Assembly (NCBI RefSeq): GCF_021021415.1 | Contig: NZ_JAINWJ010000037.1 | Coordinates: forward strand, 1-59,605 | Source: Martelella mediterranea | GTDB lineage: Bacteria; Pseudomonadota; Alphaproteobacteria; Rhizobiales; Rhizobiaceae | Direction of reading: 5' to 3' | DNA length: 59,605 nucleotides | Shown: piece by piece, positions 1 to 9,060 of the stretch | Numbering within the stretch: the stretch's first letter is position 1 | Layout: each line of letters opens with the position of its first letter | Translations under genes and position numbers: made by a program | The notes under the pieces: model-generated | Databases searched by the model: none | What the model was told of the DNA's origin: nothing | What the model saw: the letters and a program-made list of their open reading frames with translations, nothing else

Positions 1-33
1 GGTCCTCGACAGTGCTGAGCGATAGCCCCGGTC

Positions 34-240
34 TTATGTCCGCCTGATTCCATAAATTATGGCTGCTGCCGCCACGGCCATCGGTGCCCAGAAATGGATG
101 AAGCCGATCTGGCTCCAGACGCTGAATTCTTCACGGCATCCGGTGGGGTTCATCCCGCAGCCCAGGGGCACGAAATAGGAGAACCACACGAATGTTCCGA
201 TGAGGAGCAGGATGCCGAACAACAGGGAGAGTATTTTCAT
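34..240 (-). CDS. Small two-helix membrane protein, 68 aa, function unknown
   Basis: The protein begins MKILSLLFGI and has a hydrophobic segment at about residues 2-24, a short loop containing two cysteines in the stretch CGMNPTGC, and a second hydrophobic segment at about residues 47-65. It ends in Arg-Arg-Thr, so both ends are probably cytoplasmic. The open frame continues upstream to 483, but that extension has no membrane or domain character. The ATG at 240 puts the first hydrophobic segment at the N-terminus, with a weak AAGG about 11 bases before it. I do not recognise a named family. It lies alone next to the divergently oriented IclR gene, with no operon partner visible in the window. 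Confidence 0.5.
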   Translation of the reverse strand: MKILSLLFGILLLIGTFVWFSYFVPLGCGMNPTGCREEFSVWSQIGFIHFWAPMAVAAAAIIYGIRRT

Positions 241-899
241 GAGTGCTTGCCTTGCATACTTGCCGTCCAGCGCCGCGATCGTTCGCTGGGGCGGCCCGGC
301 TGCATAAACAGCGAATTGACGTCGCGCGCATATTGCGGGTTGAATAAAGTGCATGGCATCCGTGTCTAGAGTATCGGGCGAAAAGTGGAATCCGGTTTTT
401 CGATAACCCGATGCGTCAAAACAAAGAGCCACAGCATCGGGAGGTTCAGATTTACCGCGCGATGATCTGAGCCGATCGAGCAATCACAAAGACCGGCAGT
501 TGTACGCCGCGCTGGGCGCGGCCAACCCGGCCTCCGCTGAAGGAACGCGCAGTTGCGCGGCCAGGCATCCTGCGGCAATTGCAGGGCACGTTCCTCCAAG
601 ATTTCGGACAGCACAGAAGGACTGTTATCACGACCATAGCCGGAATTCCGAAGCCGCCGAACGGGGCATCCATGTCGCTTTTGTGATCGATGCCTTTGAG
701 GCAGGGATCGAACGTCTTTCGGGAGGACTGGCGATTCATACGACAATGTTCACGCTCCAAGACTTTTCATATGAGCGTCTGGGTGAATTATCCGCTTTCA
801 AAATAGTCACCAATTGATTAGGTTAGGAATATAGAACGTTTGATCCGGTTGCCGGACCGAACCGCATGTCTGGTCAGGGTGCATGAAATAGAGGTATCG
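241..899. other. Non-coding or degraded stretch upstream of the IclR gene
   Basis: About 660 bases contain overlapping short open frames on both strands (for example 500-817 plus and 452-760 minus), none with a recognisable domain, start signal or convincing composition. The only structured element I see is the operator-like sequence at 833-846, next to the IclR gene. The stretch may hold decayed genes. Confidence 0.4.
833..846 (+). promoter_or_regulatory. Putative IclR-family operator upstream of the regulator gene
   Basis: The sequence AGAACGTTTGATCC matches the form of the 14-bp elements at 9061-9074, 9117-9130, 22558-22571 and 22678-22691. All five share GA at positions 2-3, G at position 10 and C at position 13; here TC occupies positions 12-13. 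Its place before the iclR-like gene suggests autoregulation. It overlaps the farthest possible start codon (TTG at 840), which supports a start farther downstream. Assignment to this regulator is inference. Confidence 0.45.
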
Positions 900-1637
900 T
901 TGGAAACGCATAGCGACGTTGACGGAGAACAGGAAAAAACCTCGCGCGGCGTTGCCGCCGTAGACCGTGCTCTGAAGATCGTGGCGGCGCTGGAAGCAAG
1001 CACAATGCCGCGAAACCTTTCCGAGATTTCGCGGGCGACCGGGCTTTATAAAAGCACCATCCTTCGCCTTCTCGAATCCCTGCAGGACGCCGGCTATGTC
1101 GTGCGGGTGGACGATTCCAAATATGCCCTCGGCCCGACGATCATGCAGCTCGGCATCGCCTATGAGCAAACCAATCCCCTGCGCCATCAAATACTGCCGG
1201 TGTTCGAGCGGCTTGTCGCCATGGGCACGGAGAGCCCGTCCTTTCACGTGCGCCAGACAGCCGAGGAGCGTCTTTGCCTGTTCAGGCTGAACTCCAACCA
1301 TTCCACGCTCGACCGGGTCAATACCGGCGATCGCCTTCCCATCACCCGCGGCGCGGCCGGCAAGGTCCTGCGCGCCTTCGGTGATCCGCCCGAGCCGGGC
1401 GCTGAAATGGACAAGGTGCGCGCGGAATGCTTCGCCGTATCGCTGGGCGAGCGCGACAAGCTCTGTGCCGGTGTCGCCGCGCCGGTGTTCACCGGTTCGA
1501 ATCGAATGATCGGGGCGCTCTCGTTTTCGGGACCGAAAGAGCGGTTTCAGGAGGACGATATCGCCCGCATGCGTCCGCAGATGCTGGACGCCGCCCGGGA
1601 AATCTCCGAAGCGCTAGGCGGTCACTTTCCTTCATAA
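900..1637 (+). CDS. IclR family transcriptional regulator
   Basis: The N-terminal half carries a winged helix-turn-helix (RGVAAVDRALKIVAALEAS, then LSEISRATGLYKSTILRLLESL). The C-terminal half is an IclR effector-binding domain, with the typical stretches TRGAAGKVLRAF and GVAAPVFTGSNRMIGALSFSGP. In-frame starts exist at TTG 840, GTG 879 and TTG 900. I prefer TTG 900 (245 aa) because AGAGG lies five bases before it and because the operator-like palindrome at 833-846 would otherwise fall at the start codon. It sits at the end of a large catabolic island and runs convergently with the aldehyde dehydrogenase gene. It probably senses an acid or CoA-pathway metabolite and controls the two divergent promoters at about 9.1 and 22.6 kb, judging from shared palindromes. 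The family and fold are clear; the ligand is unknown. Confidence 0.9.
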   Translation: METHSDVDGEQEKTSRGVAAVDRALKIVAALEASTMPRNLSEISRATGLYKSTILRLLESLQDAGYVVRVDDSKYALGPTIMQLGIAYEQTNPLRHQILPVFERLVAMGTESPSFHVRQTAEERLCLFRLNSNHSTLDRVNTGDRLPITRGAAGKVLRAFGDPPEPGAEMDKVRAECFAVSLGERDKLCAGVAAPVFTGSNRMIGALSFSGPKERFQEDDIARMRPQMLDAAREISEALGGHFPS

Positions 1638-1705
1638 AAGAGAACTTCTGCGAAACGTGGCCCGGCGACCGATCAGCCTGCGGCGGTCAAAACGCAACAT
1701 GTCAG

Positions 1706-1736
1706 ATCGGGCGGATCAGCTTGACCGCCCGATTTT
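1706..1736 (+). terminator. Rho-independent terminator after the IclR gene
   Basis: The inverted repeat ATCGGGCGG (1706-1714) / CCGCCCGAT (1725-1733), with a 10-base loop, is followed by a short T run (1733-1736). It lies between the convergent IclR and aldehyde dehydrogenase genes and best fits termination of the plus-strand transcript. Confidence 0.7.
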
Positions 1737-1745
1737 GCATTGGTC

Positions 1746-3221
1746 TCAGGCTGCCCAGTAAAGGCTCTTGCTCTGCTGATAGGCGCGCATGCCCTGAAGG
1801 CCCTTCTCGCGACCCAGCCCCGACAGCTTGTAGCCGCCGAAGGGTGCCGCAACGGAAAGCTGCTTGTAGGTATTGATCCAGACGGTTCCGGCCTCAAGCG
1901 CCCGCGCCACGCGCCAGGCGCGCTTGTAGTCGCCGGTCCAGATGCCGGCCGCCAGCCCGTAGACGCTGTCATTGGCGGCAGCGATCAGGTCCGCTTCATC
2001 CTCGAAGGTCATGAAGCAGAGCACCGGCCCGAAGATTTCCTCCTGCGCGATGGCTGCGCTGTTGTCGATGCCGCCAATGATCGTCGGCAGGTAATAGGCC
2101 CCGCTTTCAAAGGCTTCGCCTTCCGGACGGGCGCCGCCGAGAAGGATTTCGCCGCCGGCCTCGACCCCGCGCCTGACAAAGCTTTCCACTCGCTCGCGGT
2201 GCGAGAACGAGGCCAGCGGCCCGAGAACGCTGTCGGGGTCGGATGGCCGCCCCACCCGCATCGCCGCGGCTTCGGCGATCAGAAGCTGTTTGAACTCTTC
2301 CGCCACGCTACCTTCCACAAAAAGCCGCGACCCCGCCACGCAGGATTGCCCGGTCCCGCCGAAAATGCCCGAGGCGACTGACTTTGCGGCAGCCTTCAGA
2401 TCGGAATCGGCAAACACGATATGCGGCGACTTGCCGCCAAGCTCCAGGATCAGCGGCACGAGGCGGTCAGCCGCGCCGCGGGCGATGCTCTGCCCCGTGG
2501 ATGTGCCGCCGGTAAACGAGATCAGCCCGATGCCGGGATCCTCGACAAGCGCGACGGCGGTTTCCACCTTGCCGGCGATCACCGACAAAAGCCCGTCGGG
2601 AAGCCCGGCGGCGATCACGCATTGGCCAAGCGCCAGCGACACGAAGGACGTCGTCTCGGCCGCCTTCAGCACCACGGCATTGCCGGCCGCAAGCGCGGGC
2701 GCGATCTTCTGCGCGCCCATGGTCAGCGGCGAATTCCAGGGCGTCAGGGCCGCGACCACGCCGACCGGCTCCTGCACCGTCATTGTGAAATAGTCGCCCC
2801 TTGCCGGGGGCATCGTATCTTCGCTGCATTCGCAGACGGCCGCGAAATAGCGGAAAATGCCTGCCGCCATCATCGCCTGCCCCCGGCTTTCGCTGCGGGT
2901 CTTGCCGTTTTCCATCATCTGCAACTCGGCCAGATGATCGGCCTGACGCTCGATCTCGTCCGCCGCGCGCGACAGGATCCGCGCGCGTTCATGCGGCATC
3001 CGCCCGCCCCAGCCGGTGGCGCGGAGCGCATCGCCCGCATCGGCAACCGTCTGGCGCACCTGTGCGGGCGTCGAGGTCGCAACGCGTCCGATGACACTGC
3101 CATCGGCCGGGTTGATCACGTCCAGCACGGGCCCGTCTCCCATCACGGCCTTGCCGCCAATCAGCAGGGGTTCGATTTTATCGGTGACAGGCAGGCGGGC
3201 CGGGGTATCCAGCAACGGCAT
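1746..3221 (-). CDS. NAD(P)-dependent aldehyde dehydrogenase
   Basis: This full-length protein of 491 aa belongs to the aldehyde dehydrogenase superfamily, which oxidises aldehydes to carboxylic acids in the cytoplasm. Visible hallmarks are the cofactor-pocket Asn163 in TPWNSP, the general-base Glu260 in LELGGKSP and the catalytic Cys294 in GGTGQSCVAGSR. The C-terminal bridging region (KLSGLGREKGLQGM) is intact. It is the last gene of a minus-strand operon starting near 9.04 kb (SCP2-like, hydrolase, Liv-type transporter, this gene) and follows the LivF-type gene by 15 bases. The likely role is oxidation of an aldehyde intermediate derived from the imported substrate. The family does not reveal substrate specificity. 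Confidence 0.93.
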   Translation of the reverse strand: MPLLDTPARLPVTDKIEPLLIGGKAVMGDGPVLDVINPADGSVIGRVATSTPAQVRQTVADAGDALRATGWGGRMPHERARILSRAADEIERQADHLAELQMMENGKTRSESRGQAMMAAGIFRYFAAVCECSEDTMPPARGDYFTMTVQEPVGVVAALTPWNSPLTMGAQKIAPALAAGNAVVLKAAETTSFVSLALGQCVIAAGLPDGLLSVIAGKVETAVALVEDPGIGLISFTGGTSTGQSIARGAADRLVPLILELGGKSPHIVFADSDLKAAAKSVASGIFGGTGQSCVAGSRLFVEGSVAEEFKQLLIAEAAAMRVGRPSDPDSVLGPLASFSHRERVESFVRRGVEAGGEILLGGARPEGEAFESGAYYLPTIIGGIDNSAAIAQEEIFGPVLCFMTFEDEADLIAAANDSVYGLAAGIWTGDYKRAWRVARALEAGTVWINTYKQLSVAAPFGGYKLSGLGREKGLQGMRAYQQSKSLYWAA

Positions 3222-3236
3222 GAGGTATTCCCTTTC

Positions 3237-3950
3237 TCATATGCCCAGATAGGCAGAGCGAATGGCAGGACTGTCGAGCAGTTCGCGCCCGGTTCCGGTC
3301 ATGGTCACCTGACCGGTTTCCAGGACGATTCCGGTTTCTGCGAGCGACAGCGCCATATTGGCGTTTTGTTCGACCAGCAGCACGGTCATGCCGAGATCGC
3401 GATTGATTTCGGTGATGATCTTGCCGAGTTCGGCCACGATGATCGGCGCGATGCCGAGCGACGGCTCGTCGAGCAGCAGCAATTTGGGCTGCGCCATCAG
3501 CGCACGGCCGATCGCGGCCATCTGCTGTTCCCCGCCCGAAAGCGAACCCGCCATCTGGCGATGACGCTCGCGAAGCCGGGGGAAATAGCCATAGACACGC
3601 TCAAGCATCTCGCGGCTCGCCTTGGCGCTCGAGATCGTGTAGGCGCCCATCTGCAGGTTTTCTTCCACGCTCAGGCGCGCAAACAGCCGCCGTCCCTCGG
3701 GCGACATGGCAACCCCGCGCTTGAGCGCGTCGCCGGGTCGCGGACCGACGGTCTCGCCGCCAACGCTGATGGTTCCGGCCGTTGGCGTCACCAGACCGCA
3801 GATCGATTTCAGGACGGTGCTCTTGCCGGCGCCATTGGAGCCGACAAGCGCTGCGATCTGACCGCCGGGTACGTCGAAGCTGACGTCGTGCAGCGCCTCG
3901 ACCGGCCCGTAGCTGACATTGAGACCCTTGATGGAGAGCTCACCCGACAT
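3237..3950 (-). CDS. LivF-type ABC transporter ATP-binding protein
   Basis: This 237-aa ATPase belongs to the branched-chain amino acid/amide (HAAT) importer class. It has a Walker A motif GSNGAGKST at residues 37-45, an ABC signature LSGGEQQ and a Walker B/D-loop LLLLDEPSLGIAP typical of LivF. It overlaps the preceding LivG-type gene by 11 bases and is followed 15 bases later by the aldehyde dehydrogenase. Together with LivG, LivM, LivH and the binding protein at 6606-7775 it forms one importer. HAAT importers carry amino acids, amides, urea and also aromatic or aliphatic acids. The surrounding catabolic genes suggest a carboxylate or amide rather than leucine. Confidence 0.92.
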   Translation of the reverse strand: MSGELSIKGLNVSYGPVEALHDVSFDVPGGQIAALVGSNGAGKSTVLKSICGLVTPTAGTISVGGETVGPRPGDALKRGVAMSPEGRRLFARLSVEENLQMGAYTISSAKASREMLERVYGYFPRLRERHRQMAGSLSGGEQQMAAIGRALMAQPKLLLLDEPSLGIAPIIVAELGKIITEINRDLGMTVLLVEQNANMALSLAETGIVLETGQVTMTGTGRELLDSPAIRSAYLGI

Positions 3951-4716
3951 GATCTTCAGCTCCCAGATAGGCTTCGATGACGCGCGGATCGTTCTGCACC
4001 GCGTTCGGCGTACCCTCCGCGATCTTCTCGCCGTGATCGAGCACGACGATATGGTTGCAGACCCGCATGATCAGGCGCATGTGATGTTCCACGATCAGAA
4101 CCGAGACCCCGAAGTGCCCGGTAAGCGTGTCGAGCATGCCGCCGAAACGGTCGACCTCCTCGGGGTTGAGGCCGGCGGCCGGTTCATCCAGCAGCAGCAG
4201 CGCCGGACGGGTTGCAAGACCGATCGCAACGCCGAGCCGCTTCTGATGACCATAGGCCAGCGTGCCGGCAATCCGATCGGCATGCGGGCTGAGCTCGAGC
4301 GCATCCATGACGTCTGTTACGACCGCCTCGGCGGATTCCAGCGCACGCCGCGCCGGCGCGCCGCCAAACAGCATCGGCACGACGCCGAGCGGATAGCGAA
4401 GCAGGGCGCTTCGAAGAATATTCTCGCGCACCGTCGCCTTCGGAAAGGTCGTCGCCGACTGGAATGTTCGCGCCAGGCCCAGTTCGACCAGCTTGTGCGG
4501 TGCCAGACCGGTGACATCCCTGCCCTCGAACAGCACCGCGCCCGAGGTTGCGGGAAACGTTCCGGTGATCAGGTTGAAGCAGGTTGTCTTGCCCGCGCCA
4601 TTGGGTCCGATCAGTCCGGTAATCTCGCCTTTCGCCGCCTCGAAATTGACCTCGGAAAGCGCGGCCAGACCGCCGAAGCGCTTGGAGAGGTTTTCAAGTT
4701 TCAGGATCGGAGTCAT
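3940..4716 (-). CDS. LivG-type ABC transporter ATP-binding protein
   Basis: The second ATPase of the HAAT importer, 258 aa. Walker A is GPNGAGKTT at residues 37-45 and Walker B is LLLLDEPAAGLNPEE. The signature region reads LAYGHQKRL instead of LSGGQ, the usual deviation in LivG-type subunits. The C-terminal VLDHGEKIAEGTPNAV is also typical. Its start overlaps the stop of the LivM-type gene by four bases (ATGA), and its end overlaps the LivF-type gene, indicating translational coupling. Confidence 0.92.
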   Translation of the reverse strand: MTPILKLENLSKRFGGLAALSEVNFEAAKGEITGLIGPNGAGKTTCFNLITGTFPATSGAVLFEGRDVTGLAPHKLVELGLARTFQSATTFPKATVRENILRSALLRYPLGVVPMLFGGAPARRALESAEAVVTDVMDALELSPHADRIAGTLAYGHQKRLGVAIGLATRPALLLLDEPAAGLNPEEVDRFGGMLDTLTGHFGVSVLIVEHHMRLIMRVCNHIVVLDHGEKIAEGTPNAVQNDPRVIEAYLGAEDHVG

Positions 4717-5687
4717 GACTGTTCCCTCCCCTTTCCGGCAAGCCTCTTGGGCAGACCTGCAAGCCCTTCAGGCAGGAAGCGCAGCACGACGATCAGGACA
4801 ACGCCATAAATGATGTGCTGGTATTCCTGTGCGCTGCGCAGAAATTCCGGCAGGGGCGTGAGGAAGATCGCGCCGACGAGCGGGCCAGCGAGCGCCAGCC
4901 GTCCGCCGGTCACCAGAATGATCACATAGGAAACCGAGAGCTGAAATCCGAAGCTTTCGGGAGAAATGAAGCCGATATAATGCGCCATGATCGCGCCGGT
5001 GAAGCCGGCAATCGCACTGCCGATGACGAAGGCGGTATTCTGGGTGCGCGCGGTTGGAATGCCGGAAGCCTCCGCAAGTTCGAGATTTTCCTCAACGGCG
5101 GCGAAGCGCCGACCGAGCGGCCCGCGCCTGATGCTCCACAAAAGCGCCATCACCAGCGCCAGCATGGCGAGCGTGAAGACATAAACGGATTGCTGGTCAC
5201 GCAGGACCAGACCGAAGAGCGATATCTTCGGAATGGCGGCAATGCCGCTCGAGCCGCCCGAAACCGTCGGGAATTCAAGCATCACCAGGCGGAAAAGCTC
5301 GTTCAAGGCGAAGGTGATCAGTACGAAATAGACGCCGCGCAGACGCAACAGCGGGGTTCCGATGACATAGGCGATTGCGCCCGTAACCAGCGCCGCAAGC
5401 GGCAGGCCGACCACGAAGGGCACGCCAAGCCGCACGACCATCAGCACGCAGGTATAGGCGCCGATGCCGACGAAAGCGCCATGCGCGAGCGAGAGCTGCC
5501 CGACCCATGCGATCGTCCCCAGGCCCGCCGCCGCCATGGCGCCGAGACAGATCATGATGGCGATGTGGAAGTGGAAAACGCTGCCTGTGAACCACGGGAT
5601 CGACGCCAGCGCGATCACGGCAACGGCAAAGGCAATGCCGCCCGCGTTCCACACTGCTTGAGGTTTGGAGGTGGCGATATCCGTCAT
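4713..5687 (-). CDS. LivM-type ABC transporter permease
   Basis: This 324-aa integral membrane protein has about nine or ten hydrophobic segments and the LivM-type motifs GAYTCVLMV near the N-terminal third, LRGVYFVLITFALNE, and GRRFAAVEENLELAEASGI (the coupling loop). It pairs with the LivH-type permease, whose stop it overlaps by four bases, to form the membrane channel of the importer. Confidence 0.92.
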   Translation of the reverse strand: MTDIATSKPQAVWNAGGIAFAVAVIALASIPWFTGSVFHFHIAIMICLGAMAAAGLGTIAWVGQLSLAHGAFVGIGAYTCVLMVVRLGVPFVVGLPLAALVTGAIAYVIGTPLLRLRGVYFVLITFALNELFRLVMLEFPTVSGGSSGIAAIPKISLFGLVLRDQQSVYVFTLAMLALVMALLWSIRRGPLGRRFAAVEENLELAEASGIPTARTQNTAFVIGSAIAGFTGAIMAHYIGFISPESFGFQLSVSYVIILVTGGRLALAGPLVGAIFLTPLPEFLRSAQEYQHIIYGVVLIVVLRFLPEGLAGLPKRLAGKGREQS

Positions 5688-6547
5688 GCCTCACCCCGAC
5701 CCAGAATACCCGAGGGGCGCAGCAGCAACACGCCGACCACAAGCGCGAATGTCACGATATCGGCGGCGGACGCGCTGATGAAGGAACTGACGAAGCTTTC
5801 GATCAGCCCCAGCAGCATGGCCGCGAGTGCAGCGCCCGGGATCGAGCCGAGACCGCCGAGAATGACGACGATAAAGGCCTTCAGGAGCGGCGTTGCGCCG
5901 ATGAAGGGCGATACGCCGAAGAGCGGCGCCATAAGCCCGCCGGCAACGGCGGCAAGCGCGACGCCGAGACCAAGGCCGAGGGGATACATCAGTTCAAGCC
6001 GCACGCCGTAAAGCATCGCCACCTGCTGGTCCTGGACCAGGGCCCTGAGACCACGGCCAAACCTTGTATGCATCAGCAGGAAATAGAAGCCGATCAGGAT
6101 CACAACGCCAACGCCAAGGGTCAGCGCACGCGATTTTGGGACGATCAACGCGCCCCAGCGGAACACGCCGGAAACCATCGACGGGAAAGCCTGCGGATCC
6201 GGCCCGAAGAACAGAAGCGCCCCGTTCTGGAGGATCATCGCAAGACCGAGCGAGGCGATCATGCCCGACAGCTCGTCGGAGCGGAACGGACGGAACACCA
6301 GCCGCTCGGTCAAGGCGCCAAGCAGTATGGCAAGCCCCACCGTCAGGGCGAGGGTCACGGCATAGGGCAGGCCGAGCCAGGTCACCCCGATCAACGCCAT
6401 GAAGGCGCCGATCATGTAGAATTCGCCATGGGCGAAATTCACGACCCGCATCACCCCGAAGACCAGTGTGAAGCCGATGGCCATCATCAGGTAGAGCGTA
6501 CCTAGGATGACGCCGTTGATCAGCGATTGCGCGATAAGAAAGCTCAA
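5684..6547 (-). CDS. LivH-type ABC transporter permease
   Basis: This 287-aa polytopic membrane protein is of the LivH type: LYLMMAIGFTLVFGVMRVVN with the following AHGEFYMIGAF is the standard N-terminal signature, and RALVQDQQVAMLYGV is the cytoplasmic coupling loop. The start appears to be TTG at 6547. No ATG before the first conserved helix is available in frame. A stem-loop at 6572-6595 separates it from the binding-protein gene upstream. Confidence 0.9.
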   Translation of the reverse strand: MSFLIAQSLINGVILGTLYLMMAIGFTLVFGVMRVVNFAHGEFYMIGAFMALIGVTWLGLPYAVTLALTVGLAILLGALTERLVFRPFRSDELSGMIASLGLAMILQNGALLFFGPDPQAFPSMVSGVFRWGALIVPKSRALTLGVGVVILIGFYFLLMHTRFGRGLRALVQDQQVAMLYGVRLELMYPLGLGLGVALAAVAGGLMAPLFGVSPFIGATPLLKAFIVVILGGLGSIPGAALAAMLLGLIESFVSSFISASAADIVTFALVVGVLLLRPSGILGRGEA

Positions 6548-6571
6548 GGAAGCGGCCTTTCGTCAAGAGAC

Positions 6572-6595
6572 CCGTGCGGCGGTTTAGCCGCACGG
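6572..6595 (-). promoter_or_regulatory. Intercistronic stem-loop after the Liv-type binding-protein gene
   Basis: The perfect inverted repeat CCGTGCGGC / GCCGCACGG has a six-base loop and no T run. It lies between the binding-protein and permease genes. Such hairpins are known to protect the 3' end of binding-protein messages or to reduce read-through, giving excess binding protein. Equivalent hairpins follow the other three binding-protein genes in this window. Confidence 0.6.
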
Positions 6596-6605
6596 AAAGC
6601 TTTTG

Positions 6606-7775
6606 CTATTCACAGCCGGACGTGGTGCAGGAGGCAACGATCTCCTCGTTCCCATCCTCGACGCGCGCGATATAGAAGGGCGAATCGAGCTGGTGGGCGA
6701 TGCCGTAGCTGTCCTCGCCGGTCCAGTTCATCGTGCCGAGCACGCCCTCATAGTCGGAGATGTTTTCGAGTGCAGTTTTGACGGCTTCGGTATCGTCGAC
6801 GGTACCAGCCTCCTGCATAGCCTTGAACAGCATTTTCGTGCCGTCATAGAAGAATGGCGAGAAGCCGTTCATCTGATCGCCATAGGTATCGACGTAGCGC
6901 TTCTGATATTCGGTCGCCGATTCGATATTCGGGTTGAAGGCCGAGTGCACGAACATACCGTTTGTGGCCGCCACGCCGGCAACATTCACGATCTCCTGCG
7001 TCGCGGGACCGCCGGTGCGGATGATCACGCCGTCAAAGCCAATGTCGCGAGCCTGCTGCACGATCTGACCGGCGGTCACCGGTGAGTTGCCGTCGAGTTC
7101 GATCGCATCCACGCCCTGGGCGACGATGCGGGTCAGAAGCGGGATGAAATCCACCCGGTCGCGCTCGAAGAATTCCTTGGCCGTCAGTTCGGCGCCCGCC
7201 GCCTTATAGGCTTCGGCGATATCCTCGGCGATCGCCTCGCCGGTCTCATCGTTCGGAAACAGCGCGCCAACGGTCTTGATGTTCTGGTTTTCCACCAGCC
7301 AGTCGATCTGCGGCTGTGCGACTTCGGCCGTCGTCGGGTTCGGCCGGAACGTATAGGGCTTTTCGGGCGACAGGGCCTGCGCCGTGAAGCCGAGCGTCAT
7401 GGTGATGACCTTGTTTTCCTCGGTGATCGGCTGGATCGCCAGGATCGGCGCGGAGCCGACCGTGCCGATGATGTATTTCACCTTGTCCTCGAACACGAGG
7501 CGGTTTGCGGCGGTGACGGCCTCGTTCGCCTTGTAGGCGTCGTCATAGGCGATCACCTCGACATGATATCTGGTGCCGCCGACATCGAGCCCGCCATCCT
7601 TGTTGACGTCCTCGGCCGCCAGTTCGGCTGCGCGCAACATGCCGTTGCCCCAGCTTGCGCCCGCACCCGATTGCGTGACCAGCGCGCCGATCTTCAGCGT
7701 CTGCTCCTCAGCCATTGCCGGCGATGCGACCATGGCAAGCACCGATACGGTGGCCAGAATTCCTGTCAGTCTCAT
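6606..7775 (-). CDS. ABC transporter substrate-binding protein, Liv/HAAT type
   Basis: This 389-aa secreted protein has a signal peptide at about residues 1-22 (MRLTGILATVSVLAMVASPA then MA) followed by a periplasmic binding protein of the type I Liv/Leu fold, with LKIGALVTQSGAGASWGNGM at the mature N-terminus. The ATG at 7775 is chosen over an upstream in-frame start because GGGAGG lies just before it and the signal peptide begins there. The C-terminus contains two cysteines (ASCTTSGCE). It supplies substrate to the LivHMGF-type complex encoded downstream. The ligand cannot be read from the sequence. Confidence 0.92.
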   Translation of the reverse strand: MRLTGILATVSVLAMVASPAMAEEQTLKIGALVTQSGAGASWGNGMLRAAELAAEDVNKDGGLDVGGTRYHVEVIAYDDAYKANEAVTAANRLVFEDKVKYIIGTVGSAPILAIQPITEENKVITMTLGFTAQALSPEKPYTFRPNPTTAEVAQPQIDWLVENQNIKTVGALFPNDETGEAIAEDIAEAYKAAGAELTAKEFFERDRVDFIPLLTRIVAQGVDAIELDGNSPVTAGQIVQQARDIGFDGVIIRTGGPATQEIVNVAGVAATNGMFVHSAFNPNIESATEYQKRYVDTYGDQMNGFSPFFYDGTKMLFKAMQEAGTVDDTEAVKTALENISDYEGVLGTMNWTGEDSYGIAHQLDSPFYIARVEDGNEEIVASCTTSGCE

Positions 7776-7808
7776 GATTGAACCTCCCTTTTTGATCATC
7801 ACGTGCAA

Positions 7809-8666
7809 TTACCGGTCTGCCGGCATTGCGATCTCGTCCAGAACAGGGCGCAGATAGGATGCGAACTGCTCATAATGCTCGCTCATCGGAAAATGTCCCA
7901 GCCGCTCCATCACCACGGCCTTGCAGCCGGGAATGGCGTCGGCGGTGGCAAGGGTGTCTTCCGGGCGGCAGGAATAGTCGTACTCGCCCGAAAGCAGCCA
8001 TAGCGGGCATTTTCCGGTATCGATCTTCGCGATCGTGTCGCGAAGGTCGCCATCGACCCGGTAGAACCACAGATCGCCCTTGAATATGCCCGGCCCGGCC
8101 TGCATGTAGTGCCACAAGGTCTCGTGCCGGTCGGCCTCGGGCCCGCCGGGCGCAATCAGCCCAGAGATCAGCGCGGCGCAGACTTCGCCGCCATGCACGT
8201 CGGCGCGGTGCAGCCAGTCGGTGTCATACCAGGGGTCCTGCCAGGCCGCGCCCTGCGCGCCGATCAGACCCCGAAACCGCTCGGGACACGCGGCCGCAAG
8301 CTGCAGCACGATCCGACCGCCGATCGAGCAGCCGAGCACGGCCGGTCGGTCGAGTTCGAGCGCTTCGGAAACGGCGAGGATGAGTTCGACATAGGCACGG
8401 GTGGAAAGCTTGTATTCCTCATTTTGAAACCCTTCGGGCGGGCTTGACTTGCCATGCCAGGGCATGTCGAAGGCGATGACGCGAAACCTGTTGGTCACAC
8501 TCTCGTCGAGCAGCAAATCGCGGTACTGGCGTCCATCGGCGCCTGCCGTATGCAGGCAGAGCAACGGAATGCCCTCCCCCGCCTCCTCGATATAGACGCG
8601 GTGCGCGCGGCCTCCGATTTCGAGCCTGAGATAACGCCCGGTGATGGGATCAAAGGCAGGCGTCAC
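7809..8666 (-). CDS. Alpha/beta hydrolase
   Basis: This 285-aa alpha/beta hydrolase has the oxyanion HTAG region near LLCLHTAGADGRQYR, a nucleophile elbow LGCSIGGR (Gly-x-Ser-x-Gly), an acid residue in LLSGEYDYSCRPEDT and the final histidine in ERLGHFPMSEH. The GTG start at 8666 overlaps the TGA stop of the upstream SCP2-like gene (GTGA), so the long upstream open frame to 8855 is not used. It probably hydrolyses an ester, lactone or C-C bond in the substrate imported by the adjacent transporter. The substrate is unknown. Confidence 0.88.
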   Translation of the reverse strand: MTPAFDPITGRYLRLEIGGRAHRVYIEEAGEGIPLLCLHTAGADGRQYRDLLLDESVTNRFRVIAFDMPWHGKSSPPEGFQNEEYKLSTRAYVELILAVSEALELDRPAVLGCSIGGRIVLQLAAACPERFRGLIGAQGAAWQDPWYDTDWLHRADVHGGEVCAALISGLIAPGGPEADRHETLWHYMQAGPGIFKGDLWFYRVDGDLRDTIAKIDTGKCPLWLLSGEYDYSCRPEDTLATADAIPGCKAVVMERLGHFPMSEHYEQFASYLRPVLDEIAMPADR

Positions 8667-9037
8667 GACACGCTCCTCGGCAGCGCCAGAATATCCTTCA
8701 CCACCTGCAGATGCCGCATCAGCGGCAGGAAATTGCCCTCGATGACCAGACGTCCGTGACGCCGCATGCCGAATATATCGGCGGCATCGGGGCCGGGCAT
8801 CGTCTGCCAGTGATCCATAAATGCGTCTTCGGCACCTCTCAAGGCAACGTCCCAACCATCCATCGGGCCATCAGCCGACGCCACGCGCAGCGTTCCGCTA
8901 TCCAGCATCAGACGGCGCGCCTGATCGCCCGCCTCAAGCAGGATTGTGATCTCCGCCCGTGCCGCGCGCCGAACCAGAGATGGTTGGTTGGCAAACAGCG
9001 CCGGAAGCCGCTCGATGATGTCAGCGATATTGCCCAT
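8663..9037 (-). CDS. SCP2 sterol-carrier-like domain protein
   Basis: A small protein of about 124 aa with the layout of an SCP2 sterol-binding domain: an N-terminal helix (MGNIADIIERLPALF), a strand-rich core and a C-terminal part with GRLVIEGNFLPLMRHLQVVK, resembling the GKLKIKGDMMLAMKL region of SCP2 proteins. These domains bind fatty acyl or acyl-CoA ligands. I chose ATG 9037, preceded by GGAAG, over 9088, which has no ribosome site and lies near the operator elements. It is the first gene of the minus-strand Liv operon and is translationally coupled to the hydrolase. Confidence 0.65.
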   Translation of the reverse strand: MGNIADIIERLPALFANQPSLVRRAARAEITILLEAGDQARRLMLDSGTLRVASADGPMDGWDVALRGAEDAFMDHWQTMPGPDAADIFGMRRHGRLVIEGNFLPLMRHLQVVKDILALPRSVS

Positions 9038-9060
9038 GCCTCTTCCAAATTCCACCTGAC

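Noticed and set aside
4815-6011. 398-codon plus-strand frame
   Set aside because: Antisense shadow of the LivM/LivH permease genes, with no domain features.
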